A DNA stretch of 64,000 nt from Cephalopachus bancanus (lineage: Eukaryota; Chordata; Mammalia; Primates; Tarsiidae), in NCBI GenBank assembly GCA_027257055.1, contig JAPVLO010000232.1:5394001-5458000 (forward strand), written 5' to 3'. Under the pieces are notes generated by a model. The model did not search any database, was not told the DNA's origin, and saw only the letters and a list, made by a program, of their open reading frames with translations. A program made the translations under genes and the position numbers. Of this stretch, positions 48,901 to 60,220 are shown piece after piece (the stretch's first letter is position 1; each line of letters starts with the position of its first letter).

Positions 48901-49005
48901 AAGAACCAGGGAGGGGTTACCTTGGAGGAACATGATCGGGCTTACGAGTTGTCATGAGGCAGGGCCAATGTGGAGGGCCACCCAAGAGATGCACAGAGGA
49001 ACCAC
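39946..49005. repeat. 24-bp minisatellite array, block A (about 375 units)
   Basis: The unit is close to GGCCACCATGGAGGCACACA plus GCAG, with a period of 24 bases. Substitutions are frequent, but the ACC(A/T)TGGAGG or ACC(A/T)C(A/G)GAGG core and the CA(C/T)A-rich half persist. There is no stop in any of six frames in the common unit, so long open frames run on both strands (312 codons at 46878-47816, 302 at 46480-47388, 299 at 44796-45695). I see no promoter, splice pattern or domain that would make any of them a gene. The block starts at the L1 and ends at a probable solo LTR. Confidence 0.95.
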
Positions 49006-49405
49006 TGTTAGGAGCGGGCCATGGAGGCCCACCTGAGCATTAGGGATCCAGGCAGGCTGCGGACCCTGAGACCACTAGGATGAGTTCAGGAGCTGAAGGC
49101 CCATTGCCTCTTCCCTTCTTTGCTGTTTGACATGTTCCACTAGCAGGGACTTTGATGATCTAAACATAAAGTTCTGAGAGTACGACAGGCATAGCTTACT
49201 TTAGGAGTCCATTGTACCCATTTCTTACAGCCTGCGGTTTCAGCTTTAAACTTAACATAATTCAAACTCAGGTCACATTTGGGAGCCTTTAATACAGTAC
49301 AAGTTTCTTTTAAGATTTAATAGTATATTTGTAGAATTAGTATATACATACAAAGTGCTGTTTCAACCTTAATAATAGAGATAAATACCTAGAGCTACTA
49401 GAAAT

Positions 49406-49519
49406 GGCCCAGCACAAACTTTGGGCTGGGCCACATTCCTAAAGGCCCAGCACGAACTTTGGGCTGGGCCACATTCCTAAGGGCCCAGCGCGTACTTTGG
49501 ACTAGGCTGCTTTCTTTTA
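49406..49519 (+). repeat. 38-bp hairpin-forming repeats in the LTR-like element
   Basis: Three tandem units start at 49406, 49444 and 49482, with a diverged fourth near 49888. Each holds GGCCCAGC and its inverse GCTGGGCC about 11 bases apart, so each can fold as a hairpin. Confidence 0.8.
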
Positions 49520-50129
49520 AACCGGTTTTTAGCTACAGTTAGTATAGGGTTTTTCCTACTTACTATAGAAATTGAATTTATTTTATTCATAGAAAGTATT
49601 GTAGAATAGGTTATGCTACGTCAGTGAATTATGTCAGTTCAAGCATGATCAAACATAATATTTTGAGGTTTAATAAGAATACAGCTAACTTTAGAAATTA
49701 CACTGTTTTCATTTTCAACATTTGTGGTTTTGGCTTTAATACAAGTTACAGTTTATATTTGGGTTTTATTTTTTAGAAACTTTATTGCTGATGATGAGGA
49801 TTAGGATTTAACAACTTTTATAAAAGTTAAAATAGATTTATAGGAACAGCCATTTTGTTAAGAGATTGTAATCAATTGTTCCCAGAAACGGCCCAGCGTG
49901 ATCTTTTGACTGGGCCACATTCCTTAGGAATTGGTTTGGGCTATAATTAAGAGTTTCTATAGTGTAGGTAGAATTAGCATTAAATAGAGAGGAATTGAGA
50001 TTTAGGTTGGTCATTAGGTGTTGTGTATGCATAAGTTTTAAAAGTTATTGATCATTGGAATATTATGATATTAGAATTGTTGTATTGCTTTTGAGAAATA
50101 TTAACCAAGCATGAGGAACAGTGAGATAG

Positions 50130-50428
50130 TTTTGGGATCCTCATTCCTCATGCTTGGGGAAACACCTGGTGGGTGGGGGATGCCCCTCATCCACCTGGCT
50201 CTATGTTCATGTAAATGTCTTGTGATTTAATTGGGATTGCCCTTCCTCATACTCTAGGAAACACCTGGTTGGTGAGGGATGCCCTTCATTCACCTGGCTT
50301 TGTGTTCATGTAAAAGTTTTGTGATTTAATTGGGATTGTTCTTCCTCATGCCTGAGGAAACACCTGGTGGGTGGGGGAACGCCCCTCCTGCACCTGGCTT
50401 TGTGTACACGTGAAAGACTTGTGAGTGT
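50130..50428 (+). repeat. Three 99-bp direct repeats upstream of the LTR TATA-like box
   Basis: AACACCTGGT recurs at 50161, 50260 and 50359, each followed by GTGGGGGATGCCCCTC-like and CACCTGGCTTTGTG-like sequence. The position just before the TATA-like box matches enhancer repeats of retroviral U3 regions. Confidence 0.85.
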
Positions 50429-50441
50429 CTGTGTAAAGTTT

Positions 50442-50473
50442 GGGGATAAATGCCCGCTGTAAGTTTCAATAAA
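50442..50473 (+). promoter_or_regulatory. TATA-like box and polyadenylation signal of the LTR
   Basis: GGATAAATGCC (about 50444) and AATAAA (50468-50473) lie 23 bases apart in + orientation, the usual order across a U3/R junction. Confidence 0.5.
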
Positions 50474-50732
50474 TGGCTTCTGCTCAATTCACTGAACAGT
50501 TGTCCACTTTCGTTCTTTCTCTTTCTTCCTCTTTATATCTATCCCTCCGTCTTTCTTTCTTTTAATATCTATCCCTGCTACCGAACCGGCTTCTGCACTA
50601 GACAGAGTCCAGCTTCTTTCTTTCTCCCCCAGCCTCTTTCTTTCTTTTAACATCTACCCCTACGCATCGCCAACACCGTCACACCTTCCAAGGGACGCCC
50701 TAAATCTCTCTGTGGGGGCTGGCCCCCCACAG

Positions 50733-53700
50733 ACCACGATGAAGGTTTGTGGCAAGGTCACCATGGAGGCATGCAGTGGGTCCATCACAGAGGCATGCAG
50801 CAAATACACCGTAGAGGTGCACGATGGGGCCACGGTGGAGGTTTGCAGCGGTGCCACCACAAAGTCACACAGAGGGACCACCATAGAGATGTGCAGTGGG
50901 GCCACTGTGGAAGCCAGCAGTGGGTCCACCATGGAGGTGCTCAGCAGGGCCACCATGGAGGCCCATGGCAGGGCTCCACAGAGGCATGCAGCAGGGCACT
51001 GAGGAGGTGCACAGCATGTCTACCATGGAGGCATGCCACAGGGTCACTGTGAAGGCAAATGCTGGGGCTACTGTGGAGATGAGTGGCAGGTTCACCACAA
51101 AGGTGCATGGCAAGCCCAGTGCAGAGGTGTGGGGTTAGGCCAACATGAAGGTGTGAGGCAGGGCCACTGCAGAGGCATATGGCAGTGCCACCACGGAGGC
51201 ACCGTGGGACCACTTTGGGGGTGCCCAGTGGGGCCACCTGGGAAGCATGTGGCCAGTCCAGCATGAAGACATGCAATGAGGCCACTGCAGTGGCAAGCAA
51301 GGGGGCTACCTGGGAGGCACATGACCAGGCCACCATGGAAGGGAGCAGCCAAGGCCACCACAAATGCACATGGCTGGGCCATTGCAGAGGCTCATGGTGG
51401 AGTCAATGAAGAGGCATGGGGCAGGGCCACCACGGAAACACACATCAGGGCTACTGCAGAGGCACACAGTGGGGCCACCATGGAGGCACATACAGGGCTA
51501 CCATTGAGGCATATAGTAGGGCCACCACAGAGTCATGCAGTGGGACCACTGAGGAGGCACACAGTGGGGCAACCATGGAGGAATATGGCAGGGCCTCTGC
51601 AGATGCATGCAGCAGGACTGCCATGGAAGTGCACGCGGAGCCACCTGGGAGGCACATGGACAGTTCAATATGAAGGTGTGCAATGGAGCCACTGCTGTGG
51701 CATGTGGGGGCATCACCTGGGAGGTATGTGGCCCAGCCACCGTGGAAGGAAGGGAGTGGTTGGCCACCACAAAAGCATGTGGCTGGGCCACTGCAGAAGT
51801 GTGCAATGGGGTCAACAAAGAGGTACGTAGCAGGGTCACTGTGGAGGAGCATGGCACAGCCACTGTGGAGGCGTGTGGTGAGGCCACCAAAGAAGTGTGT
51901 GGCAGAGCCACCCTGGAGGCATGTGGCAGGACCACCACAGATGTGCATAGCAGTCCCACTGCATAGGCACATGGTAGAGCCTTGGTGGAGGGGCACAGCA
52001 GGGCCTCCTGGGAGGCATGCAGCCAGGCCACTATGAATTCATGGGGAGGACCACCATGGAAGTGCACAGAGGGGTTACCATGGTGTCCCATGGTGGGGTC
52101 ACCATAGGAGCATGCATCATGGCCACCTGGGACGCATGCTGCCAGGCCACCATAGAGGCATGTGAGTGGTCCACCATGGAGGCACACAGTGAGGCTACCA
52201 CAGAGGAATGTGGAAGGCCAACACGGAATAACACAGTGGGTCCACCACAAAGCCCCACAACAGGGCCACAGGTGAGATCCACGGTGGAGCCACCATGGAG
52301 GTCCATGGCAGGGTCTCTGCATAGTCCTACATCAGAGTAATTGTGAAGGCCCATGGAGGGGCTACCTCAGCGTCATGTGGCTGAGCCACTGAGGAGTCAC
52401 CATGGAGGTGCATAGCAGGACCACCCCAGAGGTGCACGATGGAACCACCATGAAGGCACGTGGCGGGAGCACCACAAAGGTGCATGGTGGAGCCATTGCA
52501 GGGGCGCACCAGGGGGCCACCATGGAGGTGCATGGCAGGGCCACCATGGAGGCCCATGGTGGGGCCACTGTGGAAGCACACAGGGGGGCAAACTCAGAGG
52601 CACATGGCAGGTCCACTGTGGAGGTGTGTGTCGGGGCCACCACAAAGGCCCAAGGGAGAGCAACTGTGGAGTCTATGTTGGGGTCATTGAGGAAGCACAT
52701 GGCAGGGTCACTGTGTAATGCATATCAGGTCAACCACAGAAGTGTGCAGTGGTGCCACTGCTGAGTGCATGACTGAGCTACTGTGGAGGTGCACAGCAGG
52801 GCCATCTGAGAGGCATGCTGCGGTGCCACCATGGAAGGGCACAGAAGGGCCAGTGTGGTGGCATGTGGTGAGTCCACGACCGAGGCCCACGCCTGGACAA
52901 CTGAGGCCTGGGTTAGTGACATTGCAAAGGCTCGAGGAGGGGCCACCTCATAAGCATGTGATGTAGCCACTGCTAAGTCGCATGGCAGGGCCACTGTGGA
53001 GGCACATGGTGGGGTTAAGGCAGAGGCATGTGGCAGGGCCACCATGGAGGCATGCAGTGGAGCACAATGGAGGCCTGTGGTGGGCCACCAAGGAGGCATG
53101 TGGTATGGCCACCACAAAGGCCCACAGTGTGGCAACCCTGGAGGCATGCAGTGGGGCCACGGCAGAGGCACACTGCTGTGCCACCATGGAGGCACACGAT
53201 AGGGCCACTGGGGGGGGTGCATGGAAGGGCCACTGTGGAGGCATGCCATGGAGCCTCCGTGAGACTGCATGGAAGGTCCACCTTGGAGGTGTCTAGCGGG
53301 TCTATTGTGGAATCACGCAGCGAGGCCACCACAGAGGTGCCCCCAGGTCCATTACAGAGGTACACAGTGAGAACACTGCGTAATCCCACAGCAGGGACGT
53401 CACAGAGGTGCATGTCTGAGACAACCTGGAGGTGCCCAGTGGGGCCACTACCGAGGCATGTGGTGGGCCACCACAAAGGTGCATGGCAGGACCCCAGCAG
53501 ATGCACATGGCAGTACCACAGTAGAAGTGACAGAGCCACCACGGAGCCGGTCCACTATCGAGGCACATGGTATGACCACCAAGTAGGCACACAGTAGGGC
53601 CACCATGGAGGTGTGCATCGAGGCCACCATGGTGGAACATGGGTAGTCCACTATGCAGGCCCATGGTCCACGGTGGGGCCACCACAGAGGCCCATGGCAG

Positions 53701-56700
53701 GGCCATTGTGAAGGCATGCAACGCACCACCACATAAGTACATGGTGAGGCCACTGTAAAGGTGCACAGTGAGGCCACCACCGAGGTGTGTGGTGGGGCCA
53801 CCACAAGGCATATGTTGGGACCACTGCAGGTGCACACGGAGGGGTCATCATGGAATCATGCAGAGAAGCCACTGTGGAGGCACACAGCTGGGCCATTGTG
53901 GCGGCCCACAGCAGGGCCACTGTGGATGTGCACATTTGGGCCACCACAGAGGCACATGGAGGGGCCACTGCATAGGTGCATGGCTAGATCACCATGGATA
54001 CACTCAACAGTGCCACCATAGATGTGTGCAGCATAGCCACAGTAGAGGAGAACAACAGGTCTACCTGAGAGGCACACAGCTGTGCTACTGTGAAGGCACA
54101 TGATCCAGCCACTGAGGAGTGTGTGGCTGGGCCACCATGGAGGCCCACAGCAGGACCATTGCAAAGGCATGTGGCAGGGCCATCACAGAGGCACATAGTG
54201 GGGCCACCTCAGAAGAGCACAGTGGGGCCTTCATGGTGGTGTGTGGTGGGGCCACCATGGAGGCATGTGGCATGGACTACCACAGAGACACATAGCGGAG
54301 GCATGTGGTGAGATCATTGCAGAGGCCTGTGGCAGGGCTACCATGAAGACCTTCTGCAGGGCTACCAGAAAGGCGTGCAGTGGGGCCAGCTGGGAGACAC
54401 ACAGCCACTCCAGCTCGGAGGCACACAATGGGACCACTGGAGGCACGCAGCAGGGCCACCTGGGAGGTACAAGGTCAGGCTCCATGGAAGGGAGCAGCCA
54501 GGCCACCACGGAGGCATGAGACCTGGCCACTGCAGAGGAACATGGTGGGTTACCAAGGGGATGCATGAAGGGACCATTGTGGAGACACATGATGTGGCAA
54601 CCATGGAGGCGTATGGTGGGGCCACCACAGAGGTGCATGGCAGGGCCACCACAGAGGCACACAGTGGGGTAACTGCAGAAGTGCACTGCATGGCCACTGA
54701 GGAGGCATGTGTCAGAGCCACTGCAAAGTTGCACACCAGGTGTACTGCAGAGCCACGTGGGGGGGCCATTGCAGAGGATCGTGGCAGGGCTACTATGAAG
54801 GTGAGCAGAGGTGCACACATGCCGCATGTGGAGGCATGCGGCATGGCTAGTGCAGAGGTGCAAGGCAGAGCAACCAGAGAACTGTGGCAGGGCTGCCACA
54901 AAGGCCCGTGGCTGGGCAAATGTGAAGGCATGCATTGGGCCCAATGAGGAGGCACATAGTGGGGCCACTGCAGAGGCATGTTGTGGGGCCACTGAGGAAA
55001 CAACAGGCAGGGCCACCATGGAGGCATGCAGCAGGGTCAGCACAGAGGCGTGTGGTGAGTCTGCCACAGAGGCACATGGCAGGTCCACGGCAGAAGACCG
55101 TGGTGGGGTCACCATGGAGGCACACAGCCTGGACACTGTGGAGATGCATGGCGGGGCCACTGCAGAGGTATGTGATGGGGTCACCTTGGAAGTGTGTGGC
55201 AGGGCACGTGGTGGAGCCAGCATGGAGGGGCACAGCGGGGCCTCCTGGAAGACACACAGTCAGGCCACTGTGGAGGTGCGTGGCCCAGCCATCACAGAGG
55301 TGTGTGACAGGGCCAGCACTGAGTAGTGCAGCAGGGTCACCTCAGAGACATGTGGCAAGGCCACTGCAGAAAGGCATAGAAGGCCTACCACAAAGACCTG
55401 CATCCAGGCCACTGTGGAGGCCCATGGCAGGGCCACCATGGAAGACTGTGGTGGGGCCAGTGAGTTGGCCTGTGGCAAGGCCACCACAGAGGCCAATGGT
55501 AGGCCTCCACAATTGCCCGTAGAGGGGCAACCGCATAGGTACAGGCCAGGTCCACCAAGATGGCATGTGGCAGGGCCACCGTGGAGGCACAGGGTGGAGC
55601 CATCCTGGAGGCACATGGCAGGGCCACCAAAAAGGCACATGGTGGGGTCACTGCTATGGTGCTCAGAGGAGTCATCATGGAGGTACACAGAGAGGACACT
55701 GCAGAGGCACGTGGTGGGCTAAGCATTGAGGATTTCAGTGGGGACACTGTGGAGGTGCATGACTGGTCTACTGCGGAGGCACCTGGCAGGTTCACCACAG
55801 AGGCCCGAGGTGGGACCACTGCAGAGACCCACATAAGGGCCACTGTGAAAACACAAAATGGGACCACCATGGAGGCATGTGGCTGGGCCACCACAGGGGA
55901 GCATGGTGGAACTTCTGTGGAGGTGTGTGGCAGGGCCACTGCAAAGACACATGGCAGGGCCACTGTGGGGGCACTCGGAGGGGCCATAATGAAAGTGTAC
56001 AGAGGGGCCACTGCAGAGGCACATGGCAGGGTCACCATGGAGGCATGTGGCAGGTTCACCATAAAGGCACACAGCAGATCCACTGTGGAGGCTCATAGGG
56101 CCACGGTGAAGGCACAAGGCAGAGAAACTGCAAAGACCCATCTTCATGGGGGAAGGATCATGGGGAAGCAACAGCAGAGGTATGCATGGGGGCCATTGAG
56201 GAGGCACATGGTGGGGCCACTGTGGAGGCTAACAGAAGGGCCACTGTGGTGGCACATGACAGGTCCACTGCAAAGGCACATGGCAGGTCCACTGTGGAGG
56301 CATGCCACTATCCCACCAGGGAGGTTTACAGTGGGGCCACAATAGAGGTCCACAGAGTGTCCACCACAAAGACATGCAGTGGGGCCACTGTGAAAGTACA
56401 TGGAGGGGCCACCGTGAAGGCCCAAGGTGGAGTCATCATGTAGGCACATGGGACCACTGTGGAAGCCTGTGGCAGGGCCACTGCAGAAGCATATAGAATG
56501 GCCACCACAGAGGTACACAGCGGGGCTACTGTACAGGCACCCAGCGAAACCACTGCGGAGGTGTGTGGTGACTCAACTGCAAAGAGACTCGGCAAGGCTT
56601 CTGCTGGAGCCCATGGAGGGCCATCATGGAGGTGCAGAAAAGGCTCATAGCGGAGGCTCAAAGCAGGGCCACAGTGGTGGTGCACCGTGGGGCCATCGCT

Positions 56701-57690
56701 AAGGCACATGGCAAGTCCACTGTGGAGGTGTATGCAGCTGGGCCATCATGGAATAGCAAGGCAGGGCCACCCCAAGGCCTATGGTGGCAGGGTCACCACA
56801 AAGGCTCATGTCAGGGCACCCACAAAGGCATGCATTGGGGCCACAGAGAAATAGCACGGTGGGCAACCATGGAGGTGCACGGTGAGGCCAAGGAGGTACA
56901 CTGTGGGAACTTCATGGAGGTATGCAGTGGGGCCACCACAGAGGTGAAAATAGGTCCACTGCAGAGGCACTTGGTGGATACAATACAGAGTCACTTGGCA
57001 GGGAAACCACGGAGGTACATGGCCTGGCCAACATAGAGGCATGCAACAGGGCCACCATGGAGGTATACAACAGGCCAATGTGGAGGCACACAGTGCGGTC
57101 ACTGTGGATGCAAGCAGCAGTGACACCACAGAGGTGCACAGCAGAGCCACCATGGAGGGCCACAGTGGGGCCACCTGGGAGGCACACAGTCAGGCTACTG
57201 TGGAGACTCAGAGCCTATCCACTGAGGAGGTGTGCAGTGGGTCCACTGTAAAAGCCCATGGTGGGGCCATTGTGGAGGCACATGGCAGGGTCACCGAGAA
57301 GCATGGGGTGGTGCCAGTGCAGAGGCAAGTGATAGGGCCACCTCAGGGGCACACTGTGGTGCTACTGTGGAGGCACACTGTGGGGCCATCACAGAGGCAT
57401 AGGGCCAGGTCACTGCAAAGTTGCATGAGAGGGTCAAAGTGGAGGTGCACAGTGGGGCCACTTGGGAGGCACATGGTCAGGCCACCACAGAAGTTCACAA
57501 CAAAGCCCCTGAGGAGGCATGCAGTGGGGCCACCATGGAGGTGGGCAGCAAGGTCACCTGGGATGCATGTGTGTGGGCAATTGTGGAGGTGTGCAGCCAG
57601 ACCAACGTGGAGTTGCACAGTGAGGTCACTGCAGAGGCACAAGGTGGGGCCTCCAGGGAGGCACGTGTCCAGGCAATGAGGATGAATTTT
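50733..57690. repeat. 24-bp minisatellite array, block B (about 290 units)
   Basis: The same unit and period as block A continue in the same phase style after the LTR-like insertion. The longest open frame is 330 codons on the minus strand (54231-55223). Stretches shared with blocks A and C are noted separately as higher-order repeats. The block ends abruptly at the retroviral fragment. Confidence 0.95.
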
Positions 57691-57775
57691 TAGGTTGGAG
57701 TCAAATGTCAGAGTGCATTGGATGACCAGTTGAACCATAGAACAGGTTTCAGTCCATTTGGGAAGCAACAGTTTT

Positions 57776-58977
57776 TTAAGTTTTGTTTTGTTTTGTGTTT
57801 CCACAGTACCACCACACATTCACTTGAGGGATGTTAAAGTGAGAGTAGTTGCCCTCGTGTACCTCCGAGACACTCAGGATGTGGGTACAAGTTTGCAGCT
57901 GCCCTACAGGAGTAGTGAGCCCTTCCACCTGTCTGGAGAGACACCAGGAGTGATTTAACCTACCCGTAGATAAGGAAGGGATAACTTTTGAATTTGGTTT
58001 CTGCAAGGCAGGGTGAAGCAAGGACAGGCTTTTGCATGTTTTATTTTCCCATGCGTTTTTGTTTTGGTACAGGGCTAACATACAACTTATTCCAATGGGG
58101 CTGTATTCCAGCCAATAGGGAATGGAACCACTTGAGCCTGCAACCATCCTGTGGCACATACATAGCAAGTACTATAATTTAGAGTGGATATTATAAATTT
58201 TATTTATTTTATCCAGGCATTTGTTATTTTATAACCAGTTTTGAGTTTTACAGTTTGATTTAAATTTTTTATTTCAACTATAGCTACCTTTTTGGGATTA
58301 CTGCTAGGGAGGTTGTGGTATTTATTGGAGTTTAGGGTTAGTTTTACTGTACCTACAGCTACAGTTTTGACCAAGAGAAGGGCTAATTGTTCTTGAGGGT
58401 TTTGTTCTGAAATGGTGGCTTCCAATTTATAAACTCAAGGCACCACCTTAGGCTTTTGATTTAAAGTAGCAGGATTATTAATAGTTAGAAGTATAGGGTT
58501 GCATTTTAAATTTCTAAAGGCTGCCAGTGGAATTTCCTTTGATAAGTGCATTTGGGGTTTTAAGGACTGTAGGGACTTCATTGTTTTTCAGGGGGTTGCC
58601 ATTTAACCTTGGATTTGGGTAGTTTATCATATATTATTCCAACTGAGACAGGGGCTTCTGTGGGTTAGAGGAGATTTTTTAAAGTTTTTAAAATTTAAGT
58701 TTTTCTTACCTATATTTGGTTCAGGACAAAGATATTTGTTTGCCTGAGATAATTATTTTTGCTTTTTTAGGTTTTCACAAGGCAAAACGTGGCATGCATT
58801 AAATTTTATAGTTTGAGGTGATGAGGTTTTAGTTATATTGATTATTAAGTTAGTGGGAAAGGGATAAGGCTTGCCTTTGGTTGTTTGTATATTAATGGCC
58901 CATAAAGTTACAATAATAAAAGAGGTTTTCAAGTAATTAGACATCTTGGTGGTTTTTAAGGGAGGAAACAATTCCAT
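57776..58977 (-). pseudogene. Retroviral Env remnant (surface-subunit side)
   Basis: An open frame at 58977-58753 starts with a short leader and a hydrophobic stretch (FIIVTLWAI) like an Env signal peptide, then a segment with an N-glycosylation site and two Cys. The frame breaks and resumes in pieces (58425-58204 and 58168-57776), the last ending in a VWWYCG block seen in gamma-type Env. The transmembrane subunit is missing: the array replaces it at 57690. The pieces are in different frames, so no Env can be made. Confidence 0.65.
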
Positions 58978-59350
58978 GGTCTTTTAGAATTAAGAGACCT
59001 TTGACATTAATGCATAATAAAACAGGACAATAAAAGCAGTTACTATAGGTAGGGCTATAAGGAGAGCATCAGGAACATTTATGGAGACTAAATTTTAAGT
59101 TAACTGTTTTTTTTTTTTAGAGGTTTTAGTTGAGAGACTGTTTTCCAATTTTGTCTTTTTTTAAATTACAGTTCCTGTTATTGATTTCTTGACTCGGGTA
59201 TGGTGTGTTCACCCCTTTTCTGCCATTTGGATAGCTGTCTCAGTAGTTAGGAGAACTTGGTATGGTTCTTTCCAGTTTGGTTGGAGCTCGGTTTCCTTTT
59301 AAGTTTTGATTAACATCCAGTTCCCAGGCTGAAAATGGTGAACTGTGAAC

Positions 59351-60115
59351 TTAAGAGGAGGAGTTTGAACAAGGAATAATTAATTTTTTTTTTAATTTAA
59401 GGGAAGATAGGGTAGAGGAGATGACTGAAATATATTTCCTTAAAAATTGATTTTTGGTTTCCAGGGTTTGTAAATGTGTTGCTTGACCTATATAGGGCAA
59501 CCCATATAAAAGTTTATAGGGTGACAAATTCAAATTCCTTCGAGGGGCTGCTTTAATTTGGAGGAGAGCTACAGGAAGACATTTGACCCAGAGCAACTTT
59601 ATTTTTAACATTAGTTTAGTTATATGGGTTTTTAGATTTGGGTTTTATTAGCTCTATCCATCCTGAGTATGATGGATGTCAGGGCATATGAAAGTTCCAT
59701 AGCATTTGGGATGCTGTGGTCATGTCTTGTAATACCTTTGAGGTAAAATGACTTTTATTATTTGAATTAATATTTTTTATTAGGCCAAGTTTAGGGATAA
59801 CCCATTTTAAAAGTATTTTTATTACAGACTCTGTTGTAACTGTTAATCACCCAGTAAGATGATTAACAATTACTAATAGGTACTTAAGTTTTTCAAACTT
59901 GGGTGCTTTAGTGAAATTAATTTATATACTTTGGAAGGGTTTTAATTCAGGAGGTTTTTTTTTCTTTTAATGATCCCCTGGTTACTTTTTTATTTACTTT
60001 TTGACACATTATACATTCTTCACATATTTGTTTAGCAATAGTATAAATACCTACACATTACAGGTTTTTAAGGGTGTTTTACACATTGCTTGAGCTTCCC
60101 AATGGCTTCCCTTTA
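59351..60115 (-). pseudogene. Retroviral integrase remnant
   Basis: On the minus strand a decayed zinc-binding segment with paired cysteines (about 60000-60030) is followed by core-domain-like sequence and an 86-codon C-terminal open frame (59611-59351) with the LSPYKLLYGLPY motif typical of gamma-type integrases. The core is broken: the motif near 59870 reads VNHLTG followed by a stop, with Asn where an acidic catalytic residue is expected. It cannot be functional. Confidence 0.75.
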
Positions 60116-60220
60116 TAATATGATTACTAATTTCCTAATAATTGATTTGTTAACCATCTCTCTTTCATCAGGGAGGATTCACCTCCCTTACTTGTTTGGA
60201 GCAGCTTTTACCTTTTTTAT

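Larger units (their letters stand above)
49006..50732 (+). mobile_element. Probable solo LTR inserted in the array
   Basis: The interval begins TGTTAGGAGC, ends near GGCTGGCCCCCCACAG, and is flanked by ACCAC on both sides (49001-49005, 50733-50737), in step with the array unit. It has a TATA-like GGGGATAAATG at 50442, an AATAAA at 50468 and a pyrimidine-rich R/U5-like end. It is long for an LTR (1.73 kb), with two internal tandem repeats. No gag, pol or env is inside. The family is unknown to me; class I is my guess. The flanking match could also reflect the repeat unit itself. Confidence 0.6.
57691..60220 (-). mobile_element. Class I endogenous retrovirus fragment (integrase to Env) inside the array
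   Basis: AT-rich DNA unlike the array on both sides carries, on the minus strand, an integrase remnant followed by an Env remnant, in proviral order. No gag, protease, reverse transcriptase or adjacent LTR is present. The LTR-like element at 49 kb points the other way, so it is unlikely to be this provirus's 3' LTR unless the region was inverted. Stops and frameshifts are common. Array sequence abuts both ends without a clear target duplication. Confidence 0.8.

Noticed and set aside
49006..60220. LTR at 49 kb and int-env at 57.7 kb as one provirus
   Set aside because: Polyadenylation signal and TATA-like box put the LTR on the + strand, whereas int-env runs on the minus strand, with 7 kb of array between them.
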